Shown: positions 1 to 9,667 of the stretch, in pieces
How positions within the stretch are numbered: position 1 is the first letter of the stretch
Layout: each line of letters starts with the position of its first letter
From: Oleiphilus messinensis
Lineage (GTDB): Bacteria > Pseudomonadota > Gammaproteobacteria > Pseudomonadales > Oleiphilaceae
Assembly: GCF_002162375.1 (NCBI RefSeq)
Contig: NZ_CP021425.1
Location: 2,477,501 to 2,541,500, forward strand
Direction of reading: 5' to 3'
DNA length: 64,000 nt
Notes under the pieces: generated by a model
Databases searched by the model: none
Told to the model about the DNA's origin: nothing
Seen by the model: the letters and a program-made list of their open reading frames with translations, nothing else
Translations under genes and position numbers: made by a program

Positions 1-82
1 GACATTCTTTGTGTGTCTGCTTACGGTACTCAATATTGGTTTAACTGTTCTGAGTTTTTCAACCGACATCCCTAATTGAGGT

Positions 83-112
83 GATCTTAAGGATACGGTA
101 TTTCTTAAGATC
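83..112. other. Inverted repeat upstream of the MCP gene
   Basis: A perfect 9-bp inverted repeat, GATCTTAAG at 83-91 and CTTAAGATC at 104-112, has a 12-nt spacer and ends 19 bp before the MCP start. There is no T-tract after it, so it is not a standard terminator. It could be an operator or a 5'-leader hairpin. Its function is unknown. Confidence 0.4.
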
Positions 113-131
113 TGAACTAAAAGGCCTTTAA

Positions 132-1313
132 ATGTCTGAAAGTCTCGTTAAAAAGCTCGCGCCTGCGATTATTTTAACCCTTGTTGTCTTCATCGAAATC
201 GTTAATTCAATTCCTGTCTGGATCACGCTCTCTACGCTCGTTTTTACGTCTCTGTTCTGGGGGTGGAGGGTTTGCGTCGATCACAAAAATGCTGAAACGT
301 TGAGAGCGCAAGCCAATGAGACAGATTTGATGAAGGTAAAGCTCGATAAGTTGGAGTCGATTATCGAGGATTATGCAAATAGTGACAAAGCCATGCTCAA
401 CAATGATGTGGTAAAACTGCGTAATCTGGTATCGCAAAATATCGGTAAGTTAAGTGATAGCTTTACCGGACTGTCTGATAAATCCAGCCACCAACGGGAT
501 TTGTTGTTGTCGGTAGTGCGCCGCATCCAAGGAGAGGCAGACAAGGGGATTGAAGACAAGACGTTAACAGTCCGGGAGTTTGCGAGTGAGTTGGGTGAGA
601 TTATTGATCGCTACGTTGAACTATTGATCAGTGTGAGTGAAAAAAGTATTGAAACAGTTCATCAGATTCAGGATATGGTGACCCATTTTGACCGGATGTT
701 CAGCTTGTTGGGTGAAATCCGAACGATCGCGGATCAAACGAATCTGCTCGCGTTGAATGCTGCGATCGAAGCCGCTCGCGCAGGTGAAAGCGGACGGGGG
801 TTTGCAGTGGTGGCAGATGAGGTTCGCAAGCTTTCGCAAAACAGTAACGACCTTAATGATCAGATCATAGAGCGTGCCCAGGAGGCGAAGTCTGCCATTT
901 CGGGGGTTAAATCAATTGTTGGTGAAATGGCATCCCTTGATATGAATATGGCTATTAACGCCAAAAGTCATGTAGACAGCATGCTCGGAGAACTTGAGGA
1001 AGTGAATCATTTTATTGAGGAGTCAGTTAATGACTTGTCTGATATCACGGATCGGGTTAACTCGGATGTTTCAAATGCGGTTATTTCCCTGCAATTCGCA
1101 GACATCGTCGAGCAGTTGGCGGCTCAGCTGCAAACGAGGCTTAAGCCTGCGGCCGTTCAGTGGCCTGATCATTCCCTGCCATTGGTTGATCGCTTAGAAG
1201 CAATGAATGCAGCGCTGCTTCGCCTGGCAACAGAGGAAAAAAATGTTTCTGCGAATTCAAGTAGTAAAACACCTGAGGAAGAAGAATCAGCAGGTGAAAT
1301 ATCGCTTTTTTAG
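132..1313 (+). CDS. Methyl-accepting chemotaxis-type signalling protein
   Basis: The 393-residue protein has two hydrophobic segments near the N-terminus (about residues 10-28 and 30-45) and then a long helical cytoplasmic part. The conserved MCP hairpin tip ([20 protein letters not shown]) lies at about 195-220. There is no sizeable periplasmic sensor and no recognisable HAMP domain, so it probably senses an internal or membrane cue or acts as an adaptor. The start has an AAGG Shine-Dalgarno 8 nt upstream. It is followed after 34 bp by a STAS gene and then a REC-PP2C-kinase gene on the same strand, suggesting one operon. In that setting it may feed a partner-switching pathway rather than, or as well as, flagellar chemotaxis. 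The MCP family call is firm; the role is inferred. Confidence 0.88.
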   Translation: MSESLVKKLAPAIILTLVVFIEIVNSIPVWITLSTLVFTSLFWGWRVCVDHKNAETLRAQANETDLMKVKLDKLESIIEDYANSDKAMLNNDVVKLRNLVSQNIGKLSDSFTGLSDKSSHQRDLLLSVVRRIQGEADKGIEDKTLTVREFASELGEIIDRYVELLISVSEKSIETVHQIQDMVTHFDRMFSLLGEIRTIADQTNLLALNAAIEAARAGESGRGFAVVADEVRKLSQNSNDLNDQIIERAQEAKSAISGVKSIVGEMASLDMNMAINAKSHVDSMLGELEEVNHFIEESVNDLSDITDRVNSDVSNAVISLQFADIVEQLAAQLQTRLKPAAVQWPDHSLPLVDRLEAMNAALLRLATEEKNVSANSSSKTPEEEESAGEISLF

Positions 1314-1347
1314 CGGTTGAAATAATGCTTTTCATAAAGGAGGCACA

Positions 1348-1644
1348 ATGGCTATTAGCAAACGGGAAGTATCCACTGGAGAGCTGCACATATCCATAAG
1401 CGGGTTGTTTGATTTTAACAGCGTTCAGGAGTTTCGCAGTTGTTATGATCAATCGAACAAATACAAAAAGTATGTAATGGACATGTCGCAGGTTGATCAT
1501 ATCGACAGTTCTGCCCTTGGGATGCTGCTGAATATGAAAAAAACAGTGGGAGACGGGGTATCTATTCATATCCGGAATTGTAAACCCGGGATCAAAAAGA
1601 TTTTTATGATTTCCCGATTTGACAAAAAATTCACGTTTGATTGA
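1348..1644 (+). CDS. STAS-domain anti-sigma factor antagonist (HsbA/CrsA-like)
   Basis: This 98-residue single-domain STAS protein has the typical phosphorylation loop HIDSSALGML, with the candidate phospho-serine at Ser54 or Ser55 after Asp53. In partner-switching systems such a protein is phosphorylated by an RsbW-type kinase and dephosphorylated by a PP2C phosphatase, and its unphosphorylated form sequesters an anti-sigma factor (FlgM for HsbA in Pseudomonas; control of sigma-S for CrsA in Shewanella). The gene immediately downstream supplies both a kinase-like and a phosphatase domain. A strong AAAGGAGG precedes the ATG. The target of this protein cannot be read from the sequence. Confidence 0.87.
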   Translation: MAISKREVSTGELHISISGLFDFNSVQEFRSCYDQSNKYKKYVMDMSQVDHIDSSALGMLLNMKKTVGDGVSIHIRNCKPGIKKIFMISRFDKKFTFD

Positions 1645-1655
1645 GTTTTTCCGTT

Positions 1656-3329
1656 ATGAAGGTGCTTGTTGTTGACGATCAGCGTGCTAACCGGGAGCTG
1701 TTAACCTGGATTCTGGAAGATTATGGTCATGAGTCCACTGAAGCGGAAAATGGTCAGGAAGCGGTGGATAAGTTTATTGAGACCAAGCCGGATCTGGTGC
1801 TGCTTGATGTCATGATGCCCGTAATGGACGGGTACGAAGCCGCTCGCATCATCAAGAGCCACGCAGGGGATCAATACATCCCCATTATTTTCCTGACCGC
1901 AATGACAGATGATGATGCGTTAATTAAATGTTTAGAGGCGGGTGGCGATGACTTTTTATCCAAGCCGATAGATGAAGTGGTTCTTCAGGCAAAGATAAAA
2001 GCGCACACTCGAACTCAGGAATTAAATGAGCAGGTGCGGAAAAAGAACCAGGAACTGGTTTACCTGCACAATCGTATTCAGCGTGAACACGAAATGGGTG
2101 AGCACGTGCTCTCTAACGCGATGCGAGAGAACTTCTATGATGCACCGAATATCCGGCACTACATGTCGCCAATGTCAAAATTCAATGGTGATCTGTTTTT
2201 GGTGACAGCCAAGCCTTCCGGGGGGGTATACGGGCTATTGGGTGACTTTACCGGACATGGTTTGGCTGCATCGATTGGCGCTATTCCGGTATCTCAGACG
2301 TTTTTTGCCATGACCCAAAAAAACTTTCCAGCGAGTGAAATTGTTGCTGCGCTTAATTCTACACTCAGTCGGTTTCTGCCGGATCACATGTTCTGCGCAT
2401 TGACATTTTTCGAGTTAAATCATGCTGGTAGTCAATTAATTGTCTGGAGTGGTGGGTTGCCAGACTGTTATGTTATGCGGCCTGGGCAGGGCGTCGTGAA
2501 ACATATCGAGTCAAAGCATATGCCGTTAGGTGTGCTAGAACCCCATGAATTTGAAAGTGATGTGGAGATCGTTTCCCTTAAAGAGGGAGATCGAGTCATA
2601 CTTTATACCGATGGCATTATCGAAAGCTTAAACGAAGTGGGAGATATGTATGGCGTTGAACGCTTGCTCGAAATCATTAATCGCGGAAAAGAAGATATAC
2701 TCGGCGCTGTTCTAGATGATTTTCATCGTTTCAAAAAAGGCAAAGAGCAGGATGATGATATTTCTTTGATTGAGCTTACTGCCCAGAAACTACCTGCTTC
2801 GGCTGCGGCGGCCCAGGTGACCAATCGTCCGCCAATACCCTGGTCGTTGACAGTTGAACTGACACCTCAGGAGTTCAAAAGTATTGCTGACCCTGTCGAA
2901 CAGCTTGTGAGTATGCTCCCGAAATACTCACCTTTGATCGAGCACCGCGATGTTTTGCACACAATCATCAAAGAGTTATATTCAAACTCACTCGAGCATG
3001 GAATGTTGTCTCTCAATTCAGATATAAAAATGCAGGACGATGGCTTTGAGCTTTACTATCAGTTGAGAGGGGAGCGGCTTAGTGCACTTGATCAAGGGCG
3101 GATCGCTATACGATTGCACTATCAGCCACAAGAAAATGGAGATGAGATCTCGATAGAGGTGCAAGACTCAGGTTCAGGTTACGAAATTGCTGATATCAAA
3201 CACGGTGAATCTGAAGAGATGAATCATGGCCGCGGGTTAATGTTAATTCGTTCGTTATGTAAGTCTGTAGAGTTGTGTGATGAGGGGCGAATGGTTCGAG
3301 TGGTCTACAGTGCAGAGAGTAAGTTGTAG
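1656..3329 (+). CDS. Response regulator with PP2C phosphatase and HATPase domains (HsbR/CrsR-like)
   Basis: Three domains are visible: an N-terminal receiver (VVDDQ at the start, phospho-acceptor Asp51 in LLDVMMP), a SpoIIE/PP2C phosphatase (about 165-370, with GDFTGHG near 195-201 and LYTDG/DDIS metal-site motifs), and a C-terminal RsbW-like HATPase (about 400-557, N-box KELYSNSLEHG near 438 and HGRGL near 523). This is the architecture of HsbR and CrsR, which both phosphorylate and dephosphorylate a STAS partner. The ATG at 1656 gives the normal MKVLVVDD start; a TTG at 1641, overlapping the STAS stop codon, is the alternative. No strong ribosome-binding site is visible, so translational coupling to the STAS gene is likely. 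Confidence 0.85.
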   Translation: MKVLVVDDQRANRELLTWILEDYGHESTEAENGQEAVDKFIETKPDLVLLDVMMPVMDGYEAARIIKSHAGDQYIPIIFLTAMTDDDALIKCLEAGGDDFLSKPIDEVVLQAKIKAHTRTQELNEQVRKKNQELVYLHNRIQREHEMGEHVLSNAMRENFYDAPNIRHYMSPMSKFNGDLFLVTAKPSGGVYGLLGDFTGHGLAASIGAIPVSQTFFAMTQKNFPASEIVAALNSTLSRFLPDHMFCALTFFELNHAGSQLIVWSGGLPDCYVMRPGQGVVKHIESKHMPLGVLEPHEFESDVEIVSLKEGDRVILYTDGIIESLNEVGDMYGVERLLEIINRGKEDILGAVLDDFHRFKKGKEQDDDISLIELTAQKLPASAAAAQVTNRPPIPWSLTVELTPQEFKSIADPVEQLVSMLPKYSPLIEHRDVLHTIIKELYSNSLEHGMLSLNSDIKMQDDGFELYYQLRGERLSALDQGRIAIRLHYQPQENGDEISIEVQDSGSGYEIADIKHGESEEMNHGRGLMLIRSLCKSVELCDEGRMVRVVYSAESKL

Positions 3330-3435
3330 ATACTTTGCATTCCGCCTGTGATCAGAACTCGAATCTGCAGTAGTATCTACAATTTTCTAGGGCTTGTTTA
3401 TGTTGCTCTTCTAGCTTCTTGCTCGTGCTTAACAA

Positions 3436-3981
3436 TCACTTGCCATGAAAATGCAAGTAAATGTCAGTAACGGCATCGGGCAAATTTTCGGTGAACTGGT
3501 CAACCAAGTCTTCATTGCGACGAATGTCATCGAACTCTTCGTCTTCGAAAAGCTCTGAGAGAACCATAATTGGCAGTAATAAATCGGCGATTTTTGATTC
3601 ATCAGCTTCAATCCACTTTTCCTCATATGCGAGAAAGCCTTCAATGAAGCCTGCACACCAATGTCTGATGCTGAGCTCAAAAGATTCTTCATCATCGACT
3701 GGTAGTTCCACTGCATTTTCATTTTGCAATTCTGCAGCAATGCTCTGGTAAAGCTTCTGCATCAGTTGAAGGACACGTTCGGGGATAGGTGTATGGGCTG
3801 TCTGGCCTTCCTCGAACTCGCCAAATATCAAGTGTGTGACATCCGTGAGTTTTGGGTTAACCGGTCCTGCCACCAGTGCGCAGAGTAGACCGTGCAATCC
3901 GAAATAATCAAGAGTGACGTCACTCACTTCCTCTGAAAATAGAAAATCATCCAATTCGTTGAGTTCAATTTCGTTGAGCAT
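3436..3981 (-). CDS. UPF0149 family protein (YecA/YgfB-like)
   Basis: This acidic 181-residue protein matches the UPF0149 family by the N-terminal pattern LDDFLFSEE...GLHGLLCALVAGP and a central WCAGF segment. Family length is about 180-220 residues; there is no C-terminal SEC-C zinc motif as found in longer YecA members. The molecular function of the family is not well defined. It lies convergent to the three-gene signalling operon and about 200 bp downstream of rne on the same strand. It probably has its own promoter, because a 12-bp hairpin stands between the two genes. Confidence 0.8.
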   Translation of the reverse strand: MLNEIELNELDDFLFSEEVSDVTLDYFGLHGLLCALVAGPVNPKLTDVTHLIFGEFEEGQTAHTPIPERVLQLMQKLYQSIAAELQNENAVELPVDDEESFELSIRHWCAGFIEGFLAYEEKWIEADESKIADLLLPIMVLSELFEDEEFDDIRRNEDLVDQFTENLPDAVTDIYLHFHGK

Positions 3982-4097
3982 TTAAAAGTCCGATTCAGTT
4001 TGAGCGATAGAGTCTAGTTTAGGTGGTTATTGTGATCGTGAACAGCTTGCCAGTGCGATTGTCGTGAGCTCGTCAGGCGGTCGTGGAGGGGGCGATC

Positions 4098-4130
4098 ATA
4101 ACCGGAATGGCGAATGCACATTCCGGTTAT
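4098..4130. terminator. GC-rich perfect hairpin downstream of rne
   Basis: A 12-bp perfect inverted repeat (ATAACCGGAATG at 4098-4109, CATTCCGGTTAT at 4119-4130, 9-nt loop) lies 26 bp after the rne stop codon. A U-tract is missing on either strand, so it may act as a 3'-end stabiliser or a U-less terminator. Confidence 0.45.
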
Positions 4131-4155
4131 ATCGTGTTTGTGAATGATGTAAGCG

Positions 4156-7100
4156 TTATTCTGAGGCTGCCTTGGGCGCTGTTATCTCACTTTGATCAGG
4201 CGTGCTCTCGCCAGCAGTCGATTCCGTCGGCTGGGCTTCTGGTGTTTTTTCCTCCTGAGAGGCACTTTTAGTTGTGGATGCTGTTGCATCAGCGGTGCTT
4301 TGTGCTGCTTCAGCAGAGCCTTCTGCCTGTTTCGCTTCTTCTGCCGCTTTTTTTCTTGCTAGCCTTGGATCGTTGTGCGCACGTGATTTTCCGGGTGTAC
4401 CTCTGCGTCGGGGCCGTTTGGGTTTGGCCTCACTTTCAGCGGAATCCTCGGTTGTTGGTGTTTCGATTTTTGGCGCATCAGCAGTTGTATCATTTAACTT
4501 GGTTTCGGTTGTGTTGGAAGCTTCGGTTTCAGGGTGTTGAACTTGTGCATTATCCTGAGTGCTTTCGGCAACAGACTCTTCTGCGACTTGTTTTTTCTTG
4601 TCGTCAGACTTGTTAGAGGCAGTTTGTTCTTTTGTCTCAGTAGATGGCGGAGCGGTATTGCTCGTTTCTGATTCCGCACTTTTTGCCCAAGGATTTGCAT
4701 CGGTTTCTTCGCTTGCCTGGGGCTCCGGAGTCTCGGTAAATGCGGCTTCCAGTTTTTGTTGGGCTGCCGCTTTTTGTTCGGCAATTTTCGCTGCGTTCCA
4801 AGGGTTTATGAGTGTTTCATCTTCATGAATCGAGGGTGTCAACGCACTGGCAGAGGTTTGATCTGCTGTTGGTGCTTTGGTTGCTGAGTCTTCACTTGCG
4901 GTCGACGGTTCTGTGGTCGGTGAGGGCTCTTTATTCGCTGAAGGCTCTCGATTTGCTGAGGGCTCTTTATTTGCTGAGGGCTCCCGATTTGCTGAAGGCT
5001 CCCGATTTGCTGAAGGCTCTCGATTTGCTGAGGGCTCTTTATTCGCTGAGGGCTCTTTATTCGCTGAGGGCTCTCGATTTGCTGAAGGCTCTTTATTCGT
5101 CGAAGGCTCTTTGTCGCTGGCTGATCCTTGATTTGCTGGCGGCTCTTTGCCCGTCGATGACTCTCTACCCGCTGATGGCTCTTTACTTGCTGATGGCTCT
5201 TTGCCAGCTGGAGAACGACTGGGCGAGCGTGATGGTTTGTTTTGTGCCTGCTCGGTAGCTTGAGTGTCTGTCGCGCTTGTGTCTGTCGTGGCGCCGTCTT
5301 TTTCTCTGGAGCTGTTGTGTGATTTGCTGTTGGCGCCCTTGTCCGAGTTGCGTTCACGGTTGGATCTGTTGTTGCGCGTTGAGCGTGGTTTGCGGCCTTT
5401 GTTGTCATCAGAAGCGGTTTTCTGCTCTTGAGTGGTGGGCGCGGTATCTTTAGCAGTTTGTTGTGCCTGTTTATCTTGTTCCGGTATATCGGCGGCACTG
5501 CTTTGTTTTGCGCGCGAGCGTGGTGCTTCGGGCTTGTCCGGTGCTCCTTTTTGGCGGTCACGACGGGGCCGTTTACTATCGTCTGAAAAATCAGAGCTCA
5601 ATTGCTGACTATTGCGGTTTTGTTGAGGTTTATTTGAGTCTTGACGCTTATTTTGTGCGCTGCGGCCCTGTTGGTTATCGGCACCTTGCTTAGGTTTATT
5701 TTCCTGAGTGCGACGTTGCTTGGCTTGAGGAGCTTTGCGTTGTCCACGCTCTTGTTGGGTCGGGGTTGACTTGTCTTTACGTCGATCCGTGTCCTGACGG
5801 CGGCTATGTGAGCGTGCCTGGGACTCACTACTTGGGGTGCTGGTGGTAGGCGGACGAGCAGGTTCATTTGTTTGCGGCTCGGTGGTGCCGTCACTGAAAA
5901 TTGACTTCAATTTTGCTGATATTTTTTTCAGGAAACCTGTGCTTTCGGTTGTCGTAGGGGCTGGAGCCAGTGGTGTCAGCGTTTTAACTGCGGCTTCTTC
6001 CCGAACCCGATCTTTCTGGCGGTCAGAAACGGATGTATCGGTTTCGCCCTCAGAAGGTTTAATTGAATAGCTTACATCTGTATCGGTGCCACTTTCATCT
6101 TCCCGGATACGTACAACTTCGTATTGAGGTGTTTCCAGCAGGGAGGAAGGTATGATAAGGACCGAAACGCCTTGTTTTGTCTCGATTTCGCTGACCAGGG
6201 ATCGTTTTTCATTCAAAAGGAATGTTGCTACGGTAACTGGAACGATTGCTCGAACCTGGCCTGTTTTTTCCTTGGATGCCTCTTCATAGATTAATCGCAT
6301 GATTGAAAGTGCAAGAGATTCGATGCTGCGAATGGTTCCTTGACCAGAGCATCGTGGGCAAATTTCATTTCGGGTTTCTTCGAGTGAAGGGCGAAGTCTC
6401 TGGCGAGACATTTCCAGTAATCCGAAGCGTGATATTTTGCCAACCTGTACCCTTGCTCGGTCTAATTCCAGCGCCTGACGCATGCGATTTTCAACTTCGC
6501 GCTGGTTTTTGGCTGGGGTCATATCGATGAAGTCGATGACAATCAGTCCACCAATATCTCTCAAGCGTAATTGTCGGGCAATTTCTTCTGCCGCTTCAAT
6601 GTTGGTTTGTAGTGCGGTTTCTTCGATGTCTCCGCCCTTGGTTGCTCTGGCAGAGTTAATATCGATGGAAACCAATGCTTCCGTCGGGTCGATAACGATT
6701 GAGCCACCGGAAGGCAGCTTAACTTCTCGTTGAAAAGCGGTCTCGATTTGCGCTTCAATCTGATAACGGCTGAACAGCGGAATTTCATCCTGATACAGTT
6801 TGATTTTATTTTCGTAGGATGGCATCACGGATTGTACGAAGTTGAGCACATCTTCGAATATTTCCGGATTGTCGACCAGGACTTCACCAATGTCCTGGCG
6901 CAAATAGTCTCTGACAGCGCGAATGATAACATTGCTTTCCTGGTAGATCAGGAATGGTGCTGCGCGACTTCCGGATGCGTGGGTGATGGAATCCCAAAAC
7001 TGTTTCAGGTAGTCAAGATCCCATTGCAGTTCTTCCGTGGATCTGCCCACACCTGCAGTTCGTACGATCACGCCCATGTTTTTAGGCGTTTTCAAGCCGG

Positions 7101-7569
7101 ACATTGCCTCTTTTAATTGCGTGCGGTCTTCACCTTCAATTCTTCTGGAAATGCCGCCTGCTCGAGGGTTATTTGGCATCAGTACCAGGTACCGGCCAGC
7201 AAGGCTGATAAAGGTTGTAAGTGCGGCTCCTTTGTTGCCGCGCTCTTCTTTGTCGACCTGAATGATGATTTCCTGGCCTTCGGTTACGACATCTTTGATG
7301 TTGATTTTGCCGTTGATTTGCGAAGGTGGAGTAGTGAAATATTCTTTGGAAATTTCTTTCAGAGGAAGGAAGCCGTGACGTTCCGCGCCATAGTCAACGA
7401 AAGCGGCTTCAAGGCTGGGTTCGATTCGTGTAATTTTGCCTTTGTAAATGTTCGCTTTTTTGGTTTGACTGGTGCCTGATTCGATGTCCAGGTCGTACAG
7501 TTTTTGTCCATCTACTAATGCGACGCGCAGCTCTTCTTCATGAGTTGCGTTGATCAACATTCTTTTCAT
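4156..7569 (-). CDS. rne: Ribonuclease E
   Basis: RNase E, the essential endonuclease that starts mRNA decay and processes rRNA and tRNA precursors at the inner membrane. The start [18 protein letters not shown] is the family N-terminus, so I take the ATG at 7569 (1137 residues) rather than an ATG 30 bp upstream. The S1 domain ([19 protein letters not shown]), the catalytic DNase-I-like region ([18 protein letters not shown]) and the zinc-link CPRCSGQGT are intact in the first half. From about residue 500 the protein is low-complexity and rich in Q, R, K, S, T and P, as expected for the degradosome scaffold, and ends with a short arginine-rich patch ([12 protein letters not shown]...[10 protein letters not shown]). 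A hexapeptide array (EPSAN[K/R]) occupies part of the tail. It is divergent from rluC, as in Pseudomonas. Confidence 0.96.
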   Translation of the reverse strand: MKRMLINATHEEELRVALVDGQKLYDLDIESGTSQTKKANIYKGKITRIEPSLEAAFVDYGAERHGFLPLKEISKEYFTTPPSQINGKINIKDVVTEGQEIIIQVDKEERGNKGAALTTFISLAGRYLVLMPNNPRAGGISRRIEGEDRTQLKEAMSGLKTPKNMGVIVRTAGVGRSTEELQWDLDYLKQFWDSITHASGSRAAPFLIYQESNVIIRAVRDYLRQDIGEVLVDNPEIFEDVLNFVQSVMPSYENKIKLYQDEIPLFSRYQIEAQIETAFQREVKLPSGGSIVIDPTEALVSIDINSARATKGGDIEETALQTNIEAAEEIARQLRLRDIGGLIVIDFIDMTPAKNQREVENRMRQALELDRARVQVGKISRFGLLEMSRQRLRPSLEETRNEICPRCSGQGTIRSIESLALSIMRLIYEEASKEKTGQVRAIVPVTVATFLLNEKRSLVSEIETKQGVSVLIIPSSLLETPQYEVVRIREDESGTDTDVSYSIKPSEGETDTSVSDRQKDRVREEAAVKTLTPLAPAPTTTESTGFLKKISAKLKSIFSDGTTEPQTNEPARPPTTSTPSSESQARSHSRRQDTDRRKDKSTPTQQERGQRKAPQAKQRRTQENKPKQGADNQQGRSAQNKRQDSNKPQQNRNSQQLSSDFSDDSKRPRRDRQKGAPDKPEAPRSRAKQSSAADIPEQDKQAQQTAKDTAPTTQEQKTASDDNKGRKPRSTRNNRSNRERNSDKGANSKSHNSSREKDGATTDTSATDTQATEQAQNKPSRSPSRSPAGKEPSASKEPSAGRESSTGKEPPANQGSASDKEPSTNKEPSANREPSANKEPSANKEPSANREPSANREPSANREPSANKEPSANREPSANKEPSPTTEPSTASEDSATKAPTADQTSASALTPSIHEDETLINPWNAAKIAEQKAAAQQKLEAAFTETPEPQASEETDANPWAKSAESETSNTAPPSTETKEQTASNKSDDKKKQVAEESVAESTQDNAQVQHPETEASNTTETKLNDTTADAPKIETPTTEDSAESEAKPKRPRRRGTPGKSRAHNDPRLARKKAAEEAKQAEGSAEAAQSTADATASTTKSASQEEKTPEAQPTESTAGESTPDQSEITAPKAASE
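4925..5104. repeat. 18-bp minisatellite inside rne (10 units)
   Basis: Ten consecutive 18-bp units begin with GGCTCT at 4925, 4943, 4961 and so on to 5087, and differ at a few positions. On the coding strand they encode EPSAN[K/R] hexads (one is EPSTNK). More diverged units (for example [18 protein letters not shown]) continue to about 5215. Because the unit is a multiple of three, copy-number change would keep the rne frame. Confidence 0.95.
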
Positions 7570-8293
7570 GTATTGTCTTTTTCCGAATATAGCGTACAAA
7601 AAAAGACGTAACAGTGTCTAAGTCACCCACTATGGCGTCGCGGTGGTATGCTGGTGTGTCGGTACCCAGCACCACGTTCACTGATGTTTCTCGATAGCGT
7701 CCGCAGTGTTCGTTAGCTATCCCAGCCTCGTGTTTCCCCGGCTTTGTAAGGCGGGGCAAAGTAAGCACTCATTGTTGGTGCAAGCAGTGTGCACATGAGC
7801 CATGTTTGGTCAGGCTTTCCGGGTCTTATGTCGCAATAATCAGACAGCCCCGAAGCGCAACCAGGTGAAATAATTCTGTGTCGTCTTTTTCAAATACGCG
7901 GTTTATTGTTATCTTCCCAAAGGTGGGAAGGCCTGTTAGTTTGTCGGAAACGCTCGTTGCTTGACCAGCTTTTCCTGCGTGTATCTCGCGCATAATGAAA
8001 CAATATTCATCTTCCGCCGACGATTAGCGTGACCTCGGTATTTATTCACGAGGCTTTTTGCTAGAATCAGGGCGAAGTACCGCTGTGTGCGAATATAACA
8101 GTATTTTTTTATAGCATCAATTTACGCTTACGTAAAAGATTTCTATTGGATGAGCATGTTGGTGCTTTTCTGCGCGATTAATTGGGTGTGTTGTTCAAAT
8201 ATTCGTGCTGATATGAGTTGGTCGCTGTTATATCTGGCACGCAAGAATCAGCTGGATGTGTACAAGGTTTTTCCATGAAAGTAGGTTTTTTGA
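7570..8293. promoter_or_regulatory. Divergent rne/rluC intergenic region with long rne leader
   Basis: This 724-bp region holds no convincing gene. On the minus strand a promoter at 8092-8120 would give rne a leader of roughly 515 nt. The leader contains a hairpin at 7913-7930 (CTTCCCA/TGGGAAG with a 4-nt loop) and a 5-bp hairpin at about 8034-8054 (CCTCG/CGAGG). Long structured leaders are known to mediate RNase E autoregulation in E. coli; extending this here is inference. The rluC promoter was not identified. Confidence 0.5.
8092..8120 (-). promoter_or_regulatory. Sigma-70-type promoter for rne
   Basis: Read on the minus strand: a -35 box TTGATG (8115-8120), a 17-bp spacer and a -10 box TATATT (8092-8097). 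Transcription would start near 8085 and run to rne at 7569. Confidence 0.6.
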
Positions 8294-9667
8294 TTGACTA
8301 AACGTAAAAAGAATCCCGGTGTTCGGTCCGGACGCCCCGGCCAGGGGGCGAAGACAGAAGGTGCGCAAGCTGCAAGCGCCAATCGCTCTCAGCATCCCAA
8401 GCAGCGTCGAGCTGGATCAGGTCGTAGAAATATTAGTGATGATCAGGCTAATCGCGAGGAAAGGGGGAATAGAGGCGAGAGGGGCGGTAGAGACGAAAGG
8501 GTGAGTAGGGGCAATAAAGTCCGCAGGAGTAACAAAAATAGCCGGAATAATAAAGATAGTCGGAATAATAAAGATAGCCGGAATGCCCCAAATTCCATTG
8601 GTCATTCGAAAGTACAGGTCAGGAGCGCTCTGACGGCTGAAACAGAGCAAAAGCAGGAGTCAAGCGCGTTTTCGAGTGTGAGACCGAATCAAGCGCATGA
8701 GGCTGAGCAATCCCAGGCGCCCAGAACGGCGGAAATTTTTGTGGCAACTGAAAATCAGGATGGTCAGCGTCTGGATAATTTTTTGCTGGGTTATCTCAAG
8801 GGTGTTCCCAAAACCCGAATTTACCGCATGATCCGGAAGGGAGAGGTTCGAGTTAATCGTTCCCGTTGCAAGCCTGAGCAAAAACTGTTAACTGGTGATC
8901 AGGTTCGTATTCCGCCCATCTCTGTCGCAGAAAAACTGGCACCCGCAGTACCAGGTAAGCCAGTGCTTGATCGTATCAAGGCCGCGATTATTTATGAGAG
9001 CCAGGATTTATTAGTGTTGAACAAGCCATCGGGTTTGGCTGTGCATGGCGGTAGCGGCCTGAGCTTTGGTGTCATTGAAGCGTTACGGGCGCTGTTTCCC
9101 GATATTCAAGGGCTGGAGTTGGTGCACAGGCTCGATCGGGATACTTCTGGATGTCTGATGGTGGCAAAAAACCGGAAGATGCTTCGTTGGCTCCATGAGC
9201 AGTTGCGGGGTGATGGTGTGCAGAAAATTTACCATGCGATGGTATTTGGACGCTGGGCTGCATCGAGAAGAATCGTTGAAGCGCCTTTGCGTAAGAATGA
9301 GTTGAAGTCCGGTGAGCGTGTGGTGCGTGTCAATGCGGAAGGTAAGCCGTCTGAAACCCATTATCGCGTGTTGTCCACAAACAAGCGCTACAGCCTGGTT
9401 GAGGCAAGACCAATTACGGGGCGTACGCATCAGATACGAGTCCATTGTACTCATGCCGGTTGTCCGATTTTAGGGGATGATAAGTATGTAAGTGAGAAGT
9501 ATGCAGATGACCCCTATACTGCCCGGCCGCCGCGGCTTATGCTCCATGCCTATGAGTTGAGAGTGCGAATGCCTGGGAAAACCTCACTGGCGATCTCTGC
9601 ACCCTACGATGAGCCGTTTGAAAATGTTGTGACAGCGCAATTTGGTAGTGGTGCTCATGGCCATTAA
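8294..9667 (+). CDS. rluC: 23S rRNA pseudouridine synthase RluC, with long basic N-terminal extension
   Basis: The C-terminal 300 residues match RluC, which makes pseudouridines 955, 2504 and 2580 of 23S rRNA (E. coli numbering). The S4 domain starts near residue 157 (GQRLDNFLLGYLKGVPKTRIYR), and the catalytic motif HRLDRDTSG carries Asp281, followed by GRTHQIRVH. The first 150 residues are unusual for the family: low-complexity, rich in R, G, N, K and S, with NNKDSR repeats. The only start that includes all of it is the TTG at 8294, directly after an in-frame stop; the first in-frame ATG lies inside the S4 domain. GTG codons near residues 129 or 150 could give a normal-length protein. The 3' end overlaps the next gene by 11 bp. 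Confidence 0.9.
   Translation: MTKRKKNPGVRSGRPGQGAKTEGAQAASANRSQHPKQRRAGSGRRNISDDQANREERGNRGERGGRDERVSRGNKVRRSNKNSRNNKDSRNNKDSRNAPNSIGHSKVQVRSALTAETEQKQESSAFSSVRPNQAHEAEQSQAPRTAEIFVATENQDGQRLDNFLLGYLKGVPKTRIYRMIRKGEVRVNRSRCKPEQKLLTGDQVRIPPISVAEKLAPAVPGKPVLDRIKAAIIYESQDLLVLNKPSGLAVHGGSGLSFGVIEALRALFPDIQGLELVHRLDRDTSGCLMVAKNRKMLRWLHEQLRGDGVQKIYHAMVFGRWAASRRIVEAPLRKNELKSGERVVRVNAEGKPSETHYRVLSTNKRYSLVEARPITGRTHQIRVHCTHAGCPILGDDKYVSEKYADDPYTARPPRLMLHAYELRVRMPGKTSLAISAPYDEPFENVVTAQFGSGAHGH
8528..8581. repeat. 18-bp tandem repeat in the 5' part of rluC
   Basis: Three 18-bp units (8528-8545, 8546-8563, 8564-8581) encode SNKNSR, NNKDSR and NNKDSR. The second and third units differ by one base. Like the rne array, the unit length keeps the reading frame. 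Confidence 0.85.

Noticed and set aside
1-79. Possible 3' end of an upstream gene (hydrophobic frame ending TGA at 77-79, or another ending TAA at 73-75)
   Set aside because: Two frames are open and too short to choose between; there is no motif to support either.
4812-5561. Several long open frames on both strands opposite or overlapping the rne tail
   Set aside because: They are produced by the 18-bp repeat array and biased composition; the rne frame explains the region.
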